Source of the DNA: Stereocaulon alpinum
Lineage: Eukaryota; Ascomycota; Lecanoromycetes; Lecanorales; Stereocaulaceae
Length of the DNA: 64,000 nt
Reading direction: 5' to 3'
Assembly: GCA_018257865.1 (NCBI GenBank)
Contig: JAEUBA010000002.1
Span: 186,001 to 250,000 of the forward strand
Below the pieces are notes generated by a model that saw only the letters and a program-made list of their open reading frames with translations, was not told where the DNA came from and did no database searches. Shown here piece by piece: positions 12,096 through 24,289 of this stretch; position 1 is the first letter of the stretch; each line of letters opens with the position of its first letter. The position numbers were made by a program, and so were the translations under genes.

Positions 12096-12775
12096 ATCAA
12101 TGAGCTTGTGGAGCCACTTTCATGTATTGCAGCTACAACACTTCCTGGTAGCACAAACAGCAAGACATCCAAATACAAGACGGCCTTCCCCGTGAACCAC
12201 TAGCCATTCCAGCCTTGCTATGCGGGGGTTCGCTGCTCTGGTACATTTGTCGCTCCAGGTTAAAGGAGTTGCTGTTCTGTTTTGTGTGCAGTCGTCCATT
12301 GAAGGCGCGGAGCGCAAATCAAGGAGTCTGTGTTTCGAGTGGGTGATAGAAGGGTCTTCCGTAAGCCATTCTTCCCAGCAGTGAGGCGCAACGTAGCCCT
12401 TCCGACTTTCACCGACGTAGGGCGACAAGTATGTGAATCCTGTGGAGAACTTTGTATCCGTAGCCATCGCTATGTGAGGTCATGCATATCTGCAAGGCGC
12501 AAAGCTACTCAGCCCCGTGATCCAGTATTCCAGTGATTTGATTGGTAGTCACTGGTGCACGAAAAGGCAACCAGAAACTCAGCCATGCTAAACCTTGCAT
12601 CGCTACAGTCAATCATGGTGGCTCGGCCACTTACGCCACCCATATACGGCGTGAATGCATATAGTGCATTGCGTATGCGACTCTCTAAGATCCCTCTGTT
12701 TACATATCAATTCCATTCTCTTCTAGCGGTTGCAACATACAAGTCTCATAAACGAACTTTTTGCCTTGTGGTGTC
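12096..12775. other. Intergenic, no supported gene
   Basis: Lies between the NUP82 stop and the rhodopsin-family start. Only short open frames without recognisable motifs occur on either strand. Confidence 0.4.
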
Positions 12776-13969
12776 ATGTTCATCACGAACTCTCAAGATG
12801 GCCCGAACATTCCTCTTATCACCATTATTTGCAGCTGGGTATTTACAGCGGTAGCGATGCTGGCAATTGGTTTGCTTGTGTCTCAATGGATACTGGTCAG
12901 GAACACTCGCCGACTTGACGGCTTTTTTACGTTAGTGGCCTTCGTAGTAGCGCTTCTACTGGTTATACAGATTACATGGGCTATACAAGATGAAGGTCAG
13001 GGTAAGCATGTGGGTCAGCTTCCGAGATCCCATCTCGCTTTAATTGGAAGGGTATTTATCAATCTACCCTGGATGTTAAGATGATATTTGCTCACAACAT
13101 CAGTCCCTCCTTGCGAACGAGACGCTGTGGGGCCTGGCCAACAGCCTGGTGCGAGTCTCTGCATTGCTGTCATTTAAAGCAATTTTCTGTCGCGGAAAGG
13201 TTGGGAGAGAACGTATGGCAAACGGCTTGATCATTGTCACTGCACTTCATGGCACAGCGGTTGTGCTCGAAGTTTTTCTGATCTGCCGGCCCATAGCCGC
13301 TGCCTGGGACAACAATCTTGCCGGTACTTGTGGTGATCAGATCGTGTCGTACGTTGTACTCGAGATACTCGGCCTCCTTATCGACTTAGTGATACTCGTC
13401 TTGCCAGTCTGGTCGCTTGCAGATTTACAATTACCTACAAAAACCAAAGCCAAGTTCGCTTTTATATTCTCTAGCGGATCTGTGTAAGTCCCCTACCAAG
13501 TCTCATGTCACTTACAAGAGAGATCGTGACTAACATCACCAATAGTGTATTTATCATTACGGGACTACGAGTACAAGCGCTTCGTATGACGACATCAACG
13601 GATTTCACCTTCTCCAAAGGCTATCTGGGTCTCCTCTCAGTGTTGGGATGTCTCTTAAGCATAATATGCTGTTGCCTACCGTCCATTGTGTACATATTCC
13701 GCAGGCTGAGACAGGTGTATCCGCGAGTATTTCATTCTTATCATGTGGGCGATCGAGGAGTCAATGATCCCAGCGGGCCTGATACCGTACAGACTATTAC
13801 CACGACCGCATATCGCGGTAGCGCAACTGGAGAGCAGGTGGAACGTCCCTATATAGTACCTTTGTCTGGCAGTCTGACACCTTCGTCTGGCAGCGGACAT
13901 GTTCGAATGGGTGTGGATGATTGGTTGGGGATACCCCAGACTCTAGGCATCCTCAACCCACATCCCTAA
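12776..13969 (+). CDS. Fungal rhodopsin-domain (PTH11-like) integral membrane protein
   Basis: Exons 12776-13001, 13081-13483, 13546-13969; 350 residues. Seven hydrophobic helices precede a cytosolic tail of about 100 residues. Family-like marks are the segment SLLANETLWGLANSLVRVSA around helix 3, the loop cysteine in CRPIAAAWD, GTCGDQ before the next helix, and DLVILVLPVWSLADLQLP. The ATG at 12776 is the first in frame; an open stretch upstream begins only with TTG. The first intron must end at 13080 to keep frame, which restores QSLLANE. These proteins are widespread in moulds, resemble G-protein-coupled receptors and sometimes act in surface sensing or pathogenicity; ligand and role here are unknown. 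Confidence 0.8.
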
Positions 13970-14935
13970 CCTGACCTGATGATCTATCGCACTCCCATAT
14001 AACTACCTCCTACCCCTATAGATTCCGGACCCGTCAACATATCGTGAATAGTAACAAATCGAAATTCAAGAGCTAACCAAATCGACTTTAATCCACCTCT
14101 CTCCGTCCTACCCAACGAAATCCAATCCAAATCAAACAGCTACAACCATACATCAAGACCCAAAAACCCCCAGAACTGAAATCTGAGAAAAACTCGTAAC
14201 ATGTACTACGACTCACATAGCAGCGTCTTCCACAGCCACCCTACTCATCACCACCGTGCAACGCGCCAAGCCTTCGCCCCGGATTGAAAGTGAGGCTACC
14301 CGCACTCAATCAATGGGGTATACTGTAGAAGACTTCAGGCCACGATTACAGGGACCAGCAACTGGCACCTCTCGCCTACGATATACAGAGACAGCGTGTG
14401 ATGAGGTACATTCACTTATAACATCTGCAATCACACAAATAAATCTGTAGCTGTTAGGTCTACTGTATACCACACTTTCCCATACCGTATAAATTGGCAT
14501 TTGTCGCACGGCTTGCCTGTTTGGGGAATATTGCCGATTGGCGCGCGTGGGGGTGAAGTGCTCTGGCGCTCGTGAGGTTCTTAGAGCCGATCTTTGCGGA
14601 GAGCGCGTTGAGGACGTGGGAGTTATGGAGGTGCAGACTGGGTGCGTGCTGGGTGTGCGGTAAGGTAGCAATGGGGTTTTGTGGTGGGAGGGTACTTTTT
14701 GGATTATAAAGATCAAGATCAGGATCATGATGAGGAGGGTTCTGACTGTGCCGTACTAGCTGGTGATTCCGCTTGTTGGATGTGACTCAATTGAATATTT
14801 TCTGCAGGTGTGCCGAAGGTGGAGGAGGGAGTGGTATATAAAGTGAAGCGTCCATAGAGGGTTTATTTAAGCCATTCTTTTGCTCTATATGGTCTCGTTC
14901 AGCGCTTACTTGTCTACTCGTTTCTGAACCTCATC
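13970..14935. other. Intergenic, no supported gene
   Basis: 966 bp with only short frames. The right end holds the promoter of the secreted propeller gene, with a TATA-like element. Confidence 0.4.
14835..14842 (+). promoter_or_regulatory. TATA-like box of the secreted propeller gene
   Basis: The sequence TATATAAA lies 94 bp before the ATG at 14936, a plausible distance for a fungal TATA box with a short leader. Confidence 0.45.
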
Positions 14936-15916
14936 ATGCGCTTCTCTTATATCTCGATCTTCGGGCTTCTTCCACTGCTCCTACCAATCACCCAGGCTCT
15001 CGCCCCAACCCATCTCGTCTATGAGTTTCCCAATGGCACATGGGTCGAGAACCTTGCCGTCCGTCCCTGTGGCTCTATCCTCCTTACGATAGTTACAGCT
15101 CCGGATTTGTACCTGATCGATCCCCTTTCGCCTTCCCCTGAGCCCGTCCTCCTCCACCATTTCGACTCCGCTAACGGGCTTCTTGGCATCACTGAGACAA
15201 CTCCCGATACATTCCATCTCGTCGCCGTTAATGGAAGCTCCCCAACAGTCACTCCTGGGTCCAACCGCATCTTCACTGTCGCCTTTAATAATGGCAGCGA
15301 TACACCACGTATAAGTCTCGCAGCGACACTTCCGGAAGCCCTACTCCTGAACGGCCTTACCACACTCAATCCAACCACAATCCTAGCTGCGGACTCGCAA
15401 AAGGGGGTCGTTTGGGCCATCAATGTAGTCACCGGCGATTCTCGTATCGTACTCAATGACACTCTCATGGCCCCCACCCCTCCACTCCCCAGTACAGGCA
15501 TTAATGGTCTCAAAGTTGATGGGAGCACGCTGTACTTCACAAATACAGCAAAAGCGCTTTTTGCGAAGATAAAGATCAACACCGATGGTACAGCAGCTGG
15601 CAAAGCAGTCGTGATAGCGAGATCTCCGAAAGGGGCCACCTTCGATGACTTCGCGCTATACCGGCATAAGTATGCTTTTCTTGCTACTGGACCGGGAAAT
15701 TCGATTTATGAGGTTGCAAAAGGTGGGATGCCTTCGGCGATTTTTGCTGGTAATGTGAATTCGACGGAGATTGCGGAGCCGACGAGTGCGCAGTTTGGGA
15801 GGACGGCGGTGGATAGTTTTATTTTGTATGTGACGACGGCAGGTGGGTTGGCTGCTCCTGTTAATGGTAATGAGATTGTTGGTGGGCAGTTGGTGGCTGT
15901 TGATACGAGAAGGTAG
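14936..15916 (+). CDS. Secreted SMP-30/gluconolactonase-like beta-propeller protein
   Basis: Single exon, 326 residues. A signal peptide (about 1-23, hydrophobic core FGLLPLLLPIT, then ALA) is followed by repeated blade-like stretches: WVENLAVRPCGSILLT, LYLIDPLSP, GINGLKVDGSTLYFTN, DDFALYRHKYAFLAT. Several N-glycosylation sequons (NGT, NGS, NNGS, NDT) fit secretion. This fits a six-bladed SMP-30-like fold. Fungal relatives include stand-alone secreted proteins of unknown role and pericyclase-type enzymes of secondary metabolism (hetero-Diels-Alderases); there is no polyketide or terpene cluster around it here, so no reaction is assigned. Its stop lies only 50 bp from the ADE8 stop (convergent). 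Confidence 0.75.
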   Translation: MRFSYISIFGLLPLLLPITQALAPTHLVYEFPNGTWVENLAVRPCGSILLTIVTAPDLYLIDPLSPSPEPVLLHHFDSANGLLGITETTPDTFHLVAVNGSSPTVTPGSNRIFTVAFNNGSDTPRISLAATLPEALLLNGLTTLNPTTILAADSQKGVVWAINVVTGDSRIVLNDTLMAPTPPLPSTGINGLKVDGSTLYFTNTAKALFAKIKINTDGTAAGKAVVIARSPKGATFDDFALYRHKYAFLATGPGNSIYEVAKGGMPSAIFAGNVNSTEIAEPTSAQFGRTAVDSFILYVTTAGGLAAPVNGNEIVGGQLVAVDTRR

Positions 15917-15966
15917 TGGACGTGGCATACCCTCTGATGAGAAAGCGATGCTTTTATGCACTTCGA

Positions 15967-16919
15967 TCAACGTTTTGGCTCCTGGTGGTTCTGATGGCCA
16001 TCACTGGTTCTTTCAATTTCCAAAACGCCATTGCAGGCCATCAAGGTACCCTCCACGATAGCCTTGTGTCTAAGAAGGAGTCAGAGTAGAGATAGTGGTA
16101 ATTCAAGGGGACGACCCACTCAATCTCGTGAATCCTCTGTTCCAACGCTTCCATGTTTTCGTCTATGCCCTTGATAAACGGTATCTCGACTACAAGTAGA
16201 GGACTACCTTCGTCTACTTCCGCAATGACTTTGTGGATCATGACACCTGTCTTGTCGATTTCACCGTCTAACCAAGCCTTTTGTGCTCGAGCAATGGCAC
16301 CAGCACCATTGAATTGCTACAGCGGCTTCTCAGTAGTCATCCTCTGAGATTACACGAATATGAGAACTCACCCCAGGAAGAGCTGGGTGCAGATTGATGA
16401 TCTCGACACCGGCTTCAGCAAGAGGATTCAAAAAGCTTGGGGCGAGTACTGTGATTTACTTAGTAGGTAGAAGACTAATAGTTGACGGTGGACCTCGCTT
16501 ACTGTGCATCCAGCCGGCGCAAACGACAAGATCAGGGGAGTCTTCCATTACCAGATCGGCGAGGGCACGATCGTATTCATAACGGGCTTTCTGCTCGTCC
16601 ACGTAAAGTTTTTTGAATCTGACAAGATTGTCTACGACACTTGTTAACGAGTATTTGTGGTGATGAAAAGGCATAGCTCACGGTATTCGTGGGGAATGCC
16701 TTCGTTCTGGGCACGTACAAGACCATCTATCACTTCTTAGTGACTGATATGTAGCGAAGTCCGAAAGGCCAGTATCTTACAAGCAGCTTTACGGTTTGAA
16801 ATCACTCTGATAATGCTAGCATTGGGAAGAGCGTTATCCTTCACAGCGTCGATCAGGGCTTGTAGGTTAGTTCCGCTCCCGGAGATCATCACAGTAATGC
16901 GAATCTTTGGACTTGACAT
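15967..16919 (-). CDS. ADE8: Phosphoribosylglycinamide formyltransferase (GAR transformylase)
   Basis: Transfers a formyl group from 10-formyl-THF to GAR, the third step of purine synthesis. Exons 16781-16919, 16682-16726, 16503-16631, 16372-16448, 16113-16316 and 15967-16062; 229 residues. Motifs: VMISGSGTNLQALI at the N-terminus, VCAGWMHILAPSFL, the catalytic INLHPALPG, and TGVMIHKVIAEVDEG with the conserved D. The last intron has a weak donor (gtcccc after GTC, or gtcgtc three bases earlier), but it is needed: reading through loses the conserved IVEGT end, and splicing to 16062 restores EWxxIVEGTLMA. Unusually intron-rich for so small a gene. Divergent from histone H4. Confidence 0.88.
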
Positions 16920-17304
16920 TGTGAAGATTCAAACTTAGCGTTATGTCAATTGTAGAGAATAGTGGTGCGGATCTACGATTATCGGTAGAACTTCGGTTGG
17001 GCTAAAATAACAACCAGCTTTGCCCTCACCAAAAATTCAGCACGCCAAGACCGCATTTTGGCCGTCAGCTTTTGAGCACTCGTTAAGGAGGGATTTCGCT
17101 AGGCAGAATTACAGTGATTTACACTGTACTTTTAGCGCCGTCTCGCATCACACCTGCCTGCGCCCGCGTACTTAATCCGCCCTTCCCCCCCTTTCTTTCC
17201 TTTCGTTTTCTTGCCTGCCCAATTCCGTCCACCAAATCATTCATCAACGGTTATCATCAATACAACCTCCTCTCATCCAACATTAACCCAAGTAGCTCAT
17301 CATC
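16920..17304. promoter_or_regulatory. Shared ADE8 / histone H4 promoter region
   Basis: A 385-bp divergent intergenic region. The H4-proximal half is strongly pyrimidine-rich on the plus strand (CCGCCCTTCCCCCCCTTTC-type), as is usual just before the start of highly expressed fungal genes. Confidence 0.5.
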
Positions 17305-18054
<750 letters not shown>

Positions 18055-18580
18055 ATGGACTGTTGGGGCTGTTGTTGTGGTTGTGTTTGACGCATGCGGA
18101 GGTACTGTGGATGGGAAGGAAGGAAGGGAAGCTTTACGAAGCGTATGCTGGCGTTGGGATTATGGCTGTGGTTTGAAATGCTGGTTGCGTCTTTTAGCTT
18201 GCAGTCAATGCTGAATGAAACATTTGATAAAGTCTTTGCATGACTGTATGCCTCCAATGCTATCCAATCTGTCCGCCTATCGTTTGAACGATACAATTAT
18301 CTTACAGTGGTGATCAATCTTTGCTTTGCTCCGCCCATCTCTGCTGTTTGTACATATCTCATGTACTTGTCTCACCCGTGGCCAGAGAGGTCGAATCCTG
18401 AGAGCTATTTTCTCAAGCAGCTTTGTCCGAAGTGACTCATTCAGTGGCAACTCGTCGAGGCGTGGTAGTGTGGCATTCGCAACCTCTCAATGCGGCCTGC
18501 AAGCTCCTTTGCACCCATGGATATCATCACCTTGCGGTTTTCCTATGGACATTCTCTGGCTCGTACACCAAACGTGCTTT
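18055..18580. other. Intergenic, convergent 3' region
   Basis: Lies between the H4 stop and the carrier stop. No gene supported; it holds the 3' ends of both genes. Confidence 0.4.
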
Positions 18581-19962
18581 TCACGTATCATCGCCATTCA
18601 CTTTCTCCTTGACAACAACGACTAGCCCCACCGCCTCCTCGAAAATGGTGTGCACCTCCTCCTGCGCCGACGAAGCCACATTCTGCGCTAGCTCGCTCAT
18701 GTTCCCGGCCACTGTCTTAGCTTGTGACTTAGCCGTGGCCGCTACCTCCTGTGTTTTTTCCACGGCTTGCCCTGCCATCTCTTCTGCCCGGTCCTTCGCT
18801 GCATCTGCCATCTCCTGTGGACTCGGATATTTCCGTAGGAGCTTGAGTATAGCGTAGTATAAGTGTATGACTAGTTTGTGCGCTGCGTCTTTGACGATCA
18901 TAGTGATGCCGTGACTGAAAAACCCTTTTATTACTTCTCCGCCAAGGCCTTCGTAAAGAGCGCCCAAACCTTCTGTCTGGGCTATCTGCATAATGGTGGT
19001 GAAGACATTGCGAGGTATCGGTCTCTGTGGTTGCGGTTCTAGTTTGACGCTCGTTGAATCTGCCTCTTGATCTTTGCTTGTAGACGCTTGTAATCGAGAC
19101 TTGGCCAAGGAGAAAGGATATGTAATTGTAGAGGCCATTGCTTTGCTTATTGCGGCTAAAAGAAATGTCGCTTGCGGTGGTGGATCAGATCGCTTACTCC
19201 GGGGAAGTAAGCTGCGTTTCAGTGCCTCGAAGAAGAAGAAAGTGAGGGAAGGATTTAATGTCAGGATGAGAGAGGCGGAATAGCCGGACCAGAAACCTTG
19301 CAAGCCTTTCTCCGCTCGAATTTCAAGAGCAATAGACCGTACTGAGCCTTGATCCGTGATTGTTTTCGCATCTCGGCCCGCCAACATTGAAGCCGTTTGC
19401 TTTCGCGTGACAATATTGGCAATTGGCGTGGTGAGGAACTTCGAGAATGCTCCAGCCAGAAATCCCACACCTAGCTCATCGATGGCTGGAAGATGCTTGC
19501 TGGAAGCATTTGAAGAACGTATCCGCGACTGGCGAAGAAAGTTGTAGGCAAGGAAGAAGAGGAACGAGTCCGCTATCGTTTTAGATGTGGCTGACAAAAC
19601 GCCAACGTAGAGACCACTCAGGCCGCCTTCCCTTGTGTATATCTTCCTAGCAGCATCTCGTATGGACTCGTACTCCTCCGAGTGAGGGGAGCTTGCATGC
19701 TTGCGGAGTTGACGTTGTATCTGCAACCGAGTGATAATGAGAGAAAGCGGATAGGTGCAGACATTGGATATAGCAGCACCTGTAGAGCCTGCAATTGCGT
19801 GACCTAGGGCAGGTAGAGCTGGTCCACCAAGAATTGAGGTCGACTTTTCTTGAGACTCTTGGATCTTGTGGTAGAGCTCGAAGGCGTCCTGAATGCTGTG
19901 TCAGTGATGGAGCATTAAATTGTGAAGTAACCTACAAGCTCGCTGTTGTACATCTCCGCCAT
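18581..19962 (-). CDS. ANT1: Peroxisomal adenine nucleotide carrier-like protein with LEA-like tail
   Basis: Mitochondrial-carrier-family membrane protein, most like fungal Ant1/PMP47, which exchanges ATP for AMP across the peroxisomal membrane for acyl-CoA synthesis. Exons 19936-19962 and 18581-19888 (intron 19889-19935); 444 residues. Three carrier repeats are visible with degenerate signatures: YPLSLIITRLQ, TPIANIVTRKQ and YPFSLAKSRLQ. The last about 83 residues form an alanine/lysine/glutamate-rich amphipathic tail with 11-residue periodicity (AKDRAEEMAGQ, AVEKTQEVAAT, AKSQAKTVAGN and two more), resembling group 3 LEA or apolipoprotein helices. I know of no such tail as standard in the family. 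Substrate is inferred. Confidence 0.8.
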
Positions 19963-20422
19963 GATCTCTTTCCTACACTTGGCTGCGGTCCCAGGCAAAC
20001 ATCATCTGTCAAGAGAAGAGACAAATTTTCCCATTGATGCGGGGAATGAGCAGCGTCATATCAAATTATCAATTACCCCAACAGCCCCATATTCTGGACT
20101 CCTCGGCATGTCATCGGCCACTAATGACTAGCGTTGGCGCGTGAAACAGGGGTCCGTGTTCATTCTGGGGAGAGAATGTCTCTTAAGCGAGCTCCCTGGG
20201 CAAGCCCCTAGAGCGCGTTCTAGGGTCGCTCTGGAGGCCGCGTTTGGGACTCTTCTGCGATGCGGATTTCCTTACAGCAACCACGACTTAGCCTTGCTGT
20301 AGGGTCTTGGAAGCTTACTGGTCAGCTCTAGAATAACAAAAGGAGACCCTCCAACTTTCAGGATCATTACATATAGTGCCTTGGAGGTTGGCTGCTGGTA
20401 GACCGTTTGGTATATCATAGTC
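19963..20422. other. Intergenic, divergent promoters
   Basis: 460 bp between the carrier and the DUF3605 gene. No gene seen. Confidence 0.4.
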
Positions 20423-21143
20423 ATGGCAGAAGTCAAAGAGCCTGAGAGAGTTCCTTTCCAGCTCACGGAAACTGATCTCGAGAACCTTGCTGGTGGAGAT
20501 GAAAAATTCCGGCCACATGACTGGGAAGACCTCAAGCAAATCATAGGTAGTATACATCTGGTCTCTTTTGTGTATTTGGTTCCTTACAATTCTCTGCCTA
20601 ACAGCTGAAAAGAATCTCTCTATCTTGAAACGGAAACCATCTGATCTACGCCGCTACATCGCTTGGACAAACCAGACGAAGGCAACATTCCCCTCTATTA
20701 CCGACTTTGTCTGCAGTCAACGACTTCACTGGAAGCCATTACCTATATCATCCTCTGAGTCTGGGCCGCTATTTGAGTGCAAGAGCTCGGTGCCCTTCTC
20801 GGATCCCGATGATTATAAGATTCTATTGAATGACTGGCCGTATGGACTGACTGTGGACGTTACACACATCATAGTCTGGTCGAAGGTGCGTTTACCGGAT
20901 CAGAAACCGGAGGGATATCTTACGGCTGGATCTACAGCATTGGTCAAGGCTTTTGTTGAGAAGACATTCACTGAGAGGCTTGCTGCCTATGGAGATTCTC
21001 ATGCACGAGAAAGGGTTCTTTGGTTCAGGAATTGGACTGGGCTGCAGAGTGTAAGAGGCTTGGAGCATGTGCATGTTCTTGTCAGGGATGCCCCTGAAGC
21101 AGTGCTGGGTGAATGGGTTGGAAGGAAGGAGTCACGGCCATGA
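20423..21143 (+). CDS. DUF3605 protein (N-acetylglucosamine-induced protein 1 type)
   Basis: Exons 20423-20546 and 20605-21143 (intron 20547-20604); 220 residues, soluble, no signal peptide. The order WEDLKQII, RYIAWTNQTK, the long middle, then LNDWPYGLTVDVTHIIVWSK and a C-terminal histidine-bearing SVRGLEHVHVLVRD matches the fungal DUF3605 family. Candida Gig1, induced by GlcNAc, is in this family; the biochemical role is not settled. The intron splits codon 42; retaining it would bring an early stop. Confidence 0.8.
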
Positions 21144-21636
21144 AGCTCCAAGAATTCGTAAGAAGTATTGGCATGGTGTCCTCCTAGCTCGGCTAAATTG
21201 ACCTAGAGAATGATAGGAGGCATATGGTTGGGTATAAATGATAGAATTGGCATAGAAGGTTGCGTAGAGGCATCCAAAGAGGCTATTGCATAGGAAGGAT
21301 CATTGTATGGCGAAACTTCTTGGATAGACAAAAGAACAAAGTTGACCAGTACACCACATCTTGGAAGCCATGGAAGTGTGTAAGCCCGCCAAAAGTGCCC
21401 CCAATCGTGAAGTAGCACTCCGAGCATTCCAAGGAGGCTAAGGTTGGGGAGCCCTTATCGATAAGAGGAAATGTTGACCCGAGCTGTCCCGAAAAGGCTA
21501 CTGCCCGTTCATTTTGGCGACATCAAATATGCTAGCTTAAGACAGCTGATCGTCAATTCTAAATGTTGACGAGCAATTGACGGAGACCAACCCTAGCAGT
21601 TCTCTCAATCTCTCTGTCAAAGTCCTCCTTGAGGAG
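21144..21636. other. Intergenic, no supported gene
   Basis: 493 bp between the DUF3605 stop and the cytochrome b5 reductase start. An in-frame open stretch upstream of 21637 lacks an ATG. Confidence 0.4.
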
Positions 21637-22811
21637 ATGTCTACTCCCCACCAAGTCCGCCCTGTTTCTCTTCTCTCACCGCAATTCATCACTGGAGTCT
21701 ATATTCCCTCTGCGCTACTGCTAGCGGGGTGTGTCATTGTCAATATAGACCTGCTGCCGTTCGCCATATCATTGGTGTTGGGGTTGGGAGCATGGAAAAT
21801 ATACGCTGCGAGTAAGCAAACTCGTGCTGGCCGACGTCACAAATGCGAGAAAGATGTGCTGACATTCGCTTCTATTAAGATCCTCCAGAGGTAGCAAAAG
21901 TAACGCCCAAAAGCGTGATACCCGAGAAAGCACTCATCCCAGACCAATTTCAAGACTTCACCCTGAAAGAGAAGACTGTCATCTCACACAATGTTGCAAT
22001 GTAATTCAACCACCCTTAGAGCCTCCTCCAGGGTCCTCTACTAACCTCGAGCAGCTACCGCTTCGGCCTCCAATCGCCCACCCAAATCCTCGGTCTTCCC
22101 ATCGGCCAACATATGTCGGTAGCAGCCACTCTCCAAGTTGAGGGTGCGCCCAAAGAAGTCGTTCGCTCCTACACCCCAATTTCCTCGGACGAGAACCCCG
22201 GCTACTTCGACCTCCTCATCAAGTCCTACCCGCAAGGGAACATTTCTAAGCACATGGGGACTCTCAAGCTCGGTGATACAATGAAAGTACGAGGGCCCAA
22301 AGGTGCTATGGTCTACTCTCCAGGTCTGGTCAAGCGCTTCGGCATGATTGCTGGTGGGACAGGTATTACGCCGATGCTGCAGATCATCAGGGCGATTGTA
22401 AGGGGACGACCAAGGAATGGGGGTCAGGACACTACGGAGGTGGATCTGATATTCGCGAATGTTAACTTCGAGGATATCCTGTTGAAGGAGGATCTGGATA
22501 ATTTGGCTAAGGAGGACCCTGGGTTCAGGGTGTATTACGTCCTTAACAATCCTCCAGAGCAGTGGGATGGTGGTGTTGGATTTTGCACGCCTGAAATCAT
22601 GAAGGTGCGACAAGGAACCAAGAAGGCATCTCTTTATCTATTGTATGCTGACACAATGCAGGCTCGTCTGCCAGCCCCTGCCCCAGACATGAAACTCCTC
22701 ATGTGTGGGCCTCCTCCTATGATTAGTGCGATGAAGAAGGCTGCTGAGTCCTTAGGCTACGAGAAGGCCAGGCCTGTCAGCAAGTTGGTCGATCAGGTCT
22801 TCTGCTTCTGA
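21637..22811 (+). CDS. CBR1: NADH-cytochrome b5 reductase 1
   Basis: Flavoprotein that passes electrons from NADH to cytochrome b5, supporting fatty acid desaturation and sterol synthesis at the ER or outer mitochondrial membrane. Exons 21637-21811, 21880-22000, 22055-22604, 22662-22811; 331 residues. N-terminal hydrophobic anchor at about 15-58; FAD motif RSYTPIS followed by LLIKSYPQGNISKHM; NADH site GMIAGGTGITPMLQ and LMCGPPPMI; typical end KLVDQVFCF. The ATG at 21637 gives MSTPHQVRP directly before the anchor. Convergent with SND2. Confidence 0.95.
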
Positions 22812-23121
22812 TCTCTTCACTTCTCGTAATGATGTTGCATTCAACACCAATGACCTCGTCTGGAAGGTGCTACAGACACGAAGGACTTGGACTGTTACCT
22901 TGTTAGCTTACAGCTCAGGCGTTGGGTAGACCTGGGATTGCGCGTTCCAGCTCTTTATGGCTTGCCTAAGCTAGGCAACACCCAATGGAAAGCGGCAGGG
23001 AAAGAAGCTGGAGAGGTAGATAGAAGGAATAGACGTCGCTCCAACAGCGGCAGCATCCTGCGTGCTAATTTGGTCTCTTCCGAGGTCGACATGTGCCTCA
23101 ACCCACATTAGTTTTCCCACT
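22812..23121. other. Intergenic, convergent 3' region
   Basis: 310 bp between the stops of CBR1 and SND2; no gene seen. Confidence 0.4.
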
Positions 23122-23716
23122 TCACCGATATTGCACCTTTTGTGCGCCCCTCTTCTCCAACTTCTTCTGCCTCTTGCTGTCTCCCGCACCGTCTGCCCCT
23201 TCTCCTTCGCCATTACCACCCGCCATTCCCGCCATACCCTTTCTCATATTCAACAGCACAGTCGAAGCCATCCACATCGAATAAAGCGGCACCACAGCAT
23301 ACATCCACCACGCCTTGTTGCCCATCAAAGCAGCAGCTGCAATACATGCCCATGTCCAGTAGAGCACATCCCACATAAATTCTGTCAGTCCTTTGGCTTC
23401 GAGGTCCTCGCCGGATCGCTTGAGCTCGCCATTCTCTGCATAAGTAGGACGTCCGATCTTCTCAAGCCAAAGTTCGATTGCTAACGCCGGTGCTGATAGG
23501 AGGACGTAGAGAATGAGTGTGTTACGTGTGTACTTTGCGCGATGAACGATGAGCCGTAACAGCAGGAAGAACACATTGTTGCCGAGGGAAATCAGATGTG
23601 CGCGATTGAGGACAGTGGTATTGCGCGCAGCGAGCTGCTTTGCTGCTTTCTGGCATGTTGATCAGCATCACCAATACTATGAACAGACTACATCAACTGT
23701 TATGTACCTGCGCCAT
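23122..23716 (-). CDS. SND2: SRP-independent targeting protein SND2 / TMEM208 family (DUF788)
   Basis: ER membrane protein of the SND pathway, which targets membrane proteins independently of SRP; Env10/Snd2 in yeast, TMEM208 in animals. Exons 23708-23716 (just MAQ) and 23122-23649 (intron 23650-23707); 178 residues. Hydrophobic segments NNVFFLLLRLIV, LILYVLLSAPALAIEL, VLYWTWACIAAAAL and WWMYAVVPLYSMW surround the family motif GRPTYxENGELKRSGEDL and GLTEFMWDV. The C-terminus is Gly-rich then Lys/Arg-rich. The very short first exon would be missed by simple frame calling. Confidence 0.88.
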
Positions 23717-24274
23717 TGTGTTGGAGATATAATAAGAGAGGAATGTTGAATTGAAGAGCGTGGCTCGAGGTTGCCATGCAGCGACTTTATCGATATGGGG
23801 TCTTGGCGCCCTTCCGCCAGCCAACCAGGGTCACAGCCTAGCCACCAAAACATCACGCTCTTTGGTACGTACTCCAGTAAAGGCGGAAGCTACACCACGC
23901 CTCCAACATACACAGCTATGTTCGCAATTTCTCACCTCATATAGCATCAATAACACGAGCCGTCAGTATTACTGGCACAGTGCCGTGGACTCTGGGAACG
24001 ACGGCGCTAATCATCAACAACAAAGCTTCTCCACAAGGACGATTGTTGCGCACAGCTTCTCTCGACGAGAAAGCGCAACCCACTTCGGACTTCTCAAGAA
24101 TGGTAGTTACCATCATGATATCTTAGGCGGTCTATGAACATCCTTCAATATTCCTAGCAAACCCGCAAATGAGCGCCTACATCGGAAATCTGCCGTCCAC
24201 CTCACGTTTCACATCACCCTTCACTTTAATTCCATCAACCATCCGCTGCTCTCGACTGTCCACCTCGCCTCTCC
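23717..24274. other. Intergenic, divergent promoters
   Basis: Lies between SND2 and APC3. No gene supported; the open frame at about 23751-24137 has no ATG and no recognisable motif. Confidence 0.4.
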
Positions 24275-24289
24275 ATGGTCATCCCAAAG

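Noticed and set aside
12120..12467. Minus-strand 115-residue frame starting with ATG between NUP82 and the rhodopsin gene
   Set aside because: No motif, no signal, no splice support, and it overlaps the NUP82 3' region; chance open frame is likely.
18389..18398. ggtcgaatcc resembles the T-loop B box of a tRNA
   Set aside because: No acceptor stem, D-arm or anticodon arm can be built around it.
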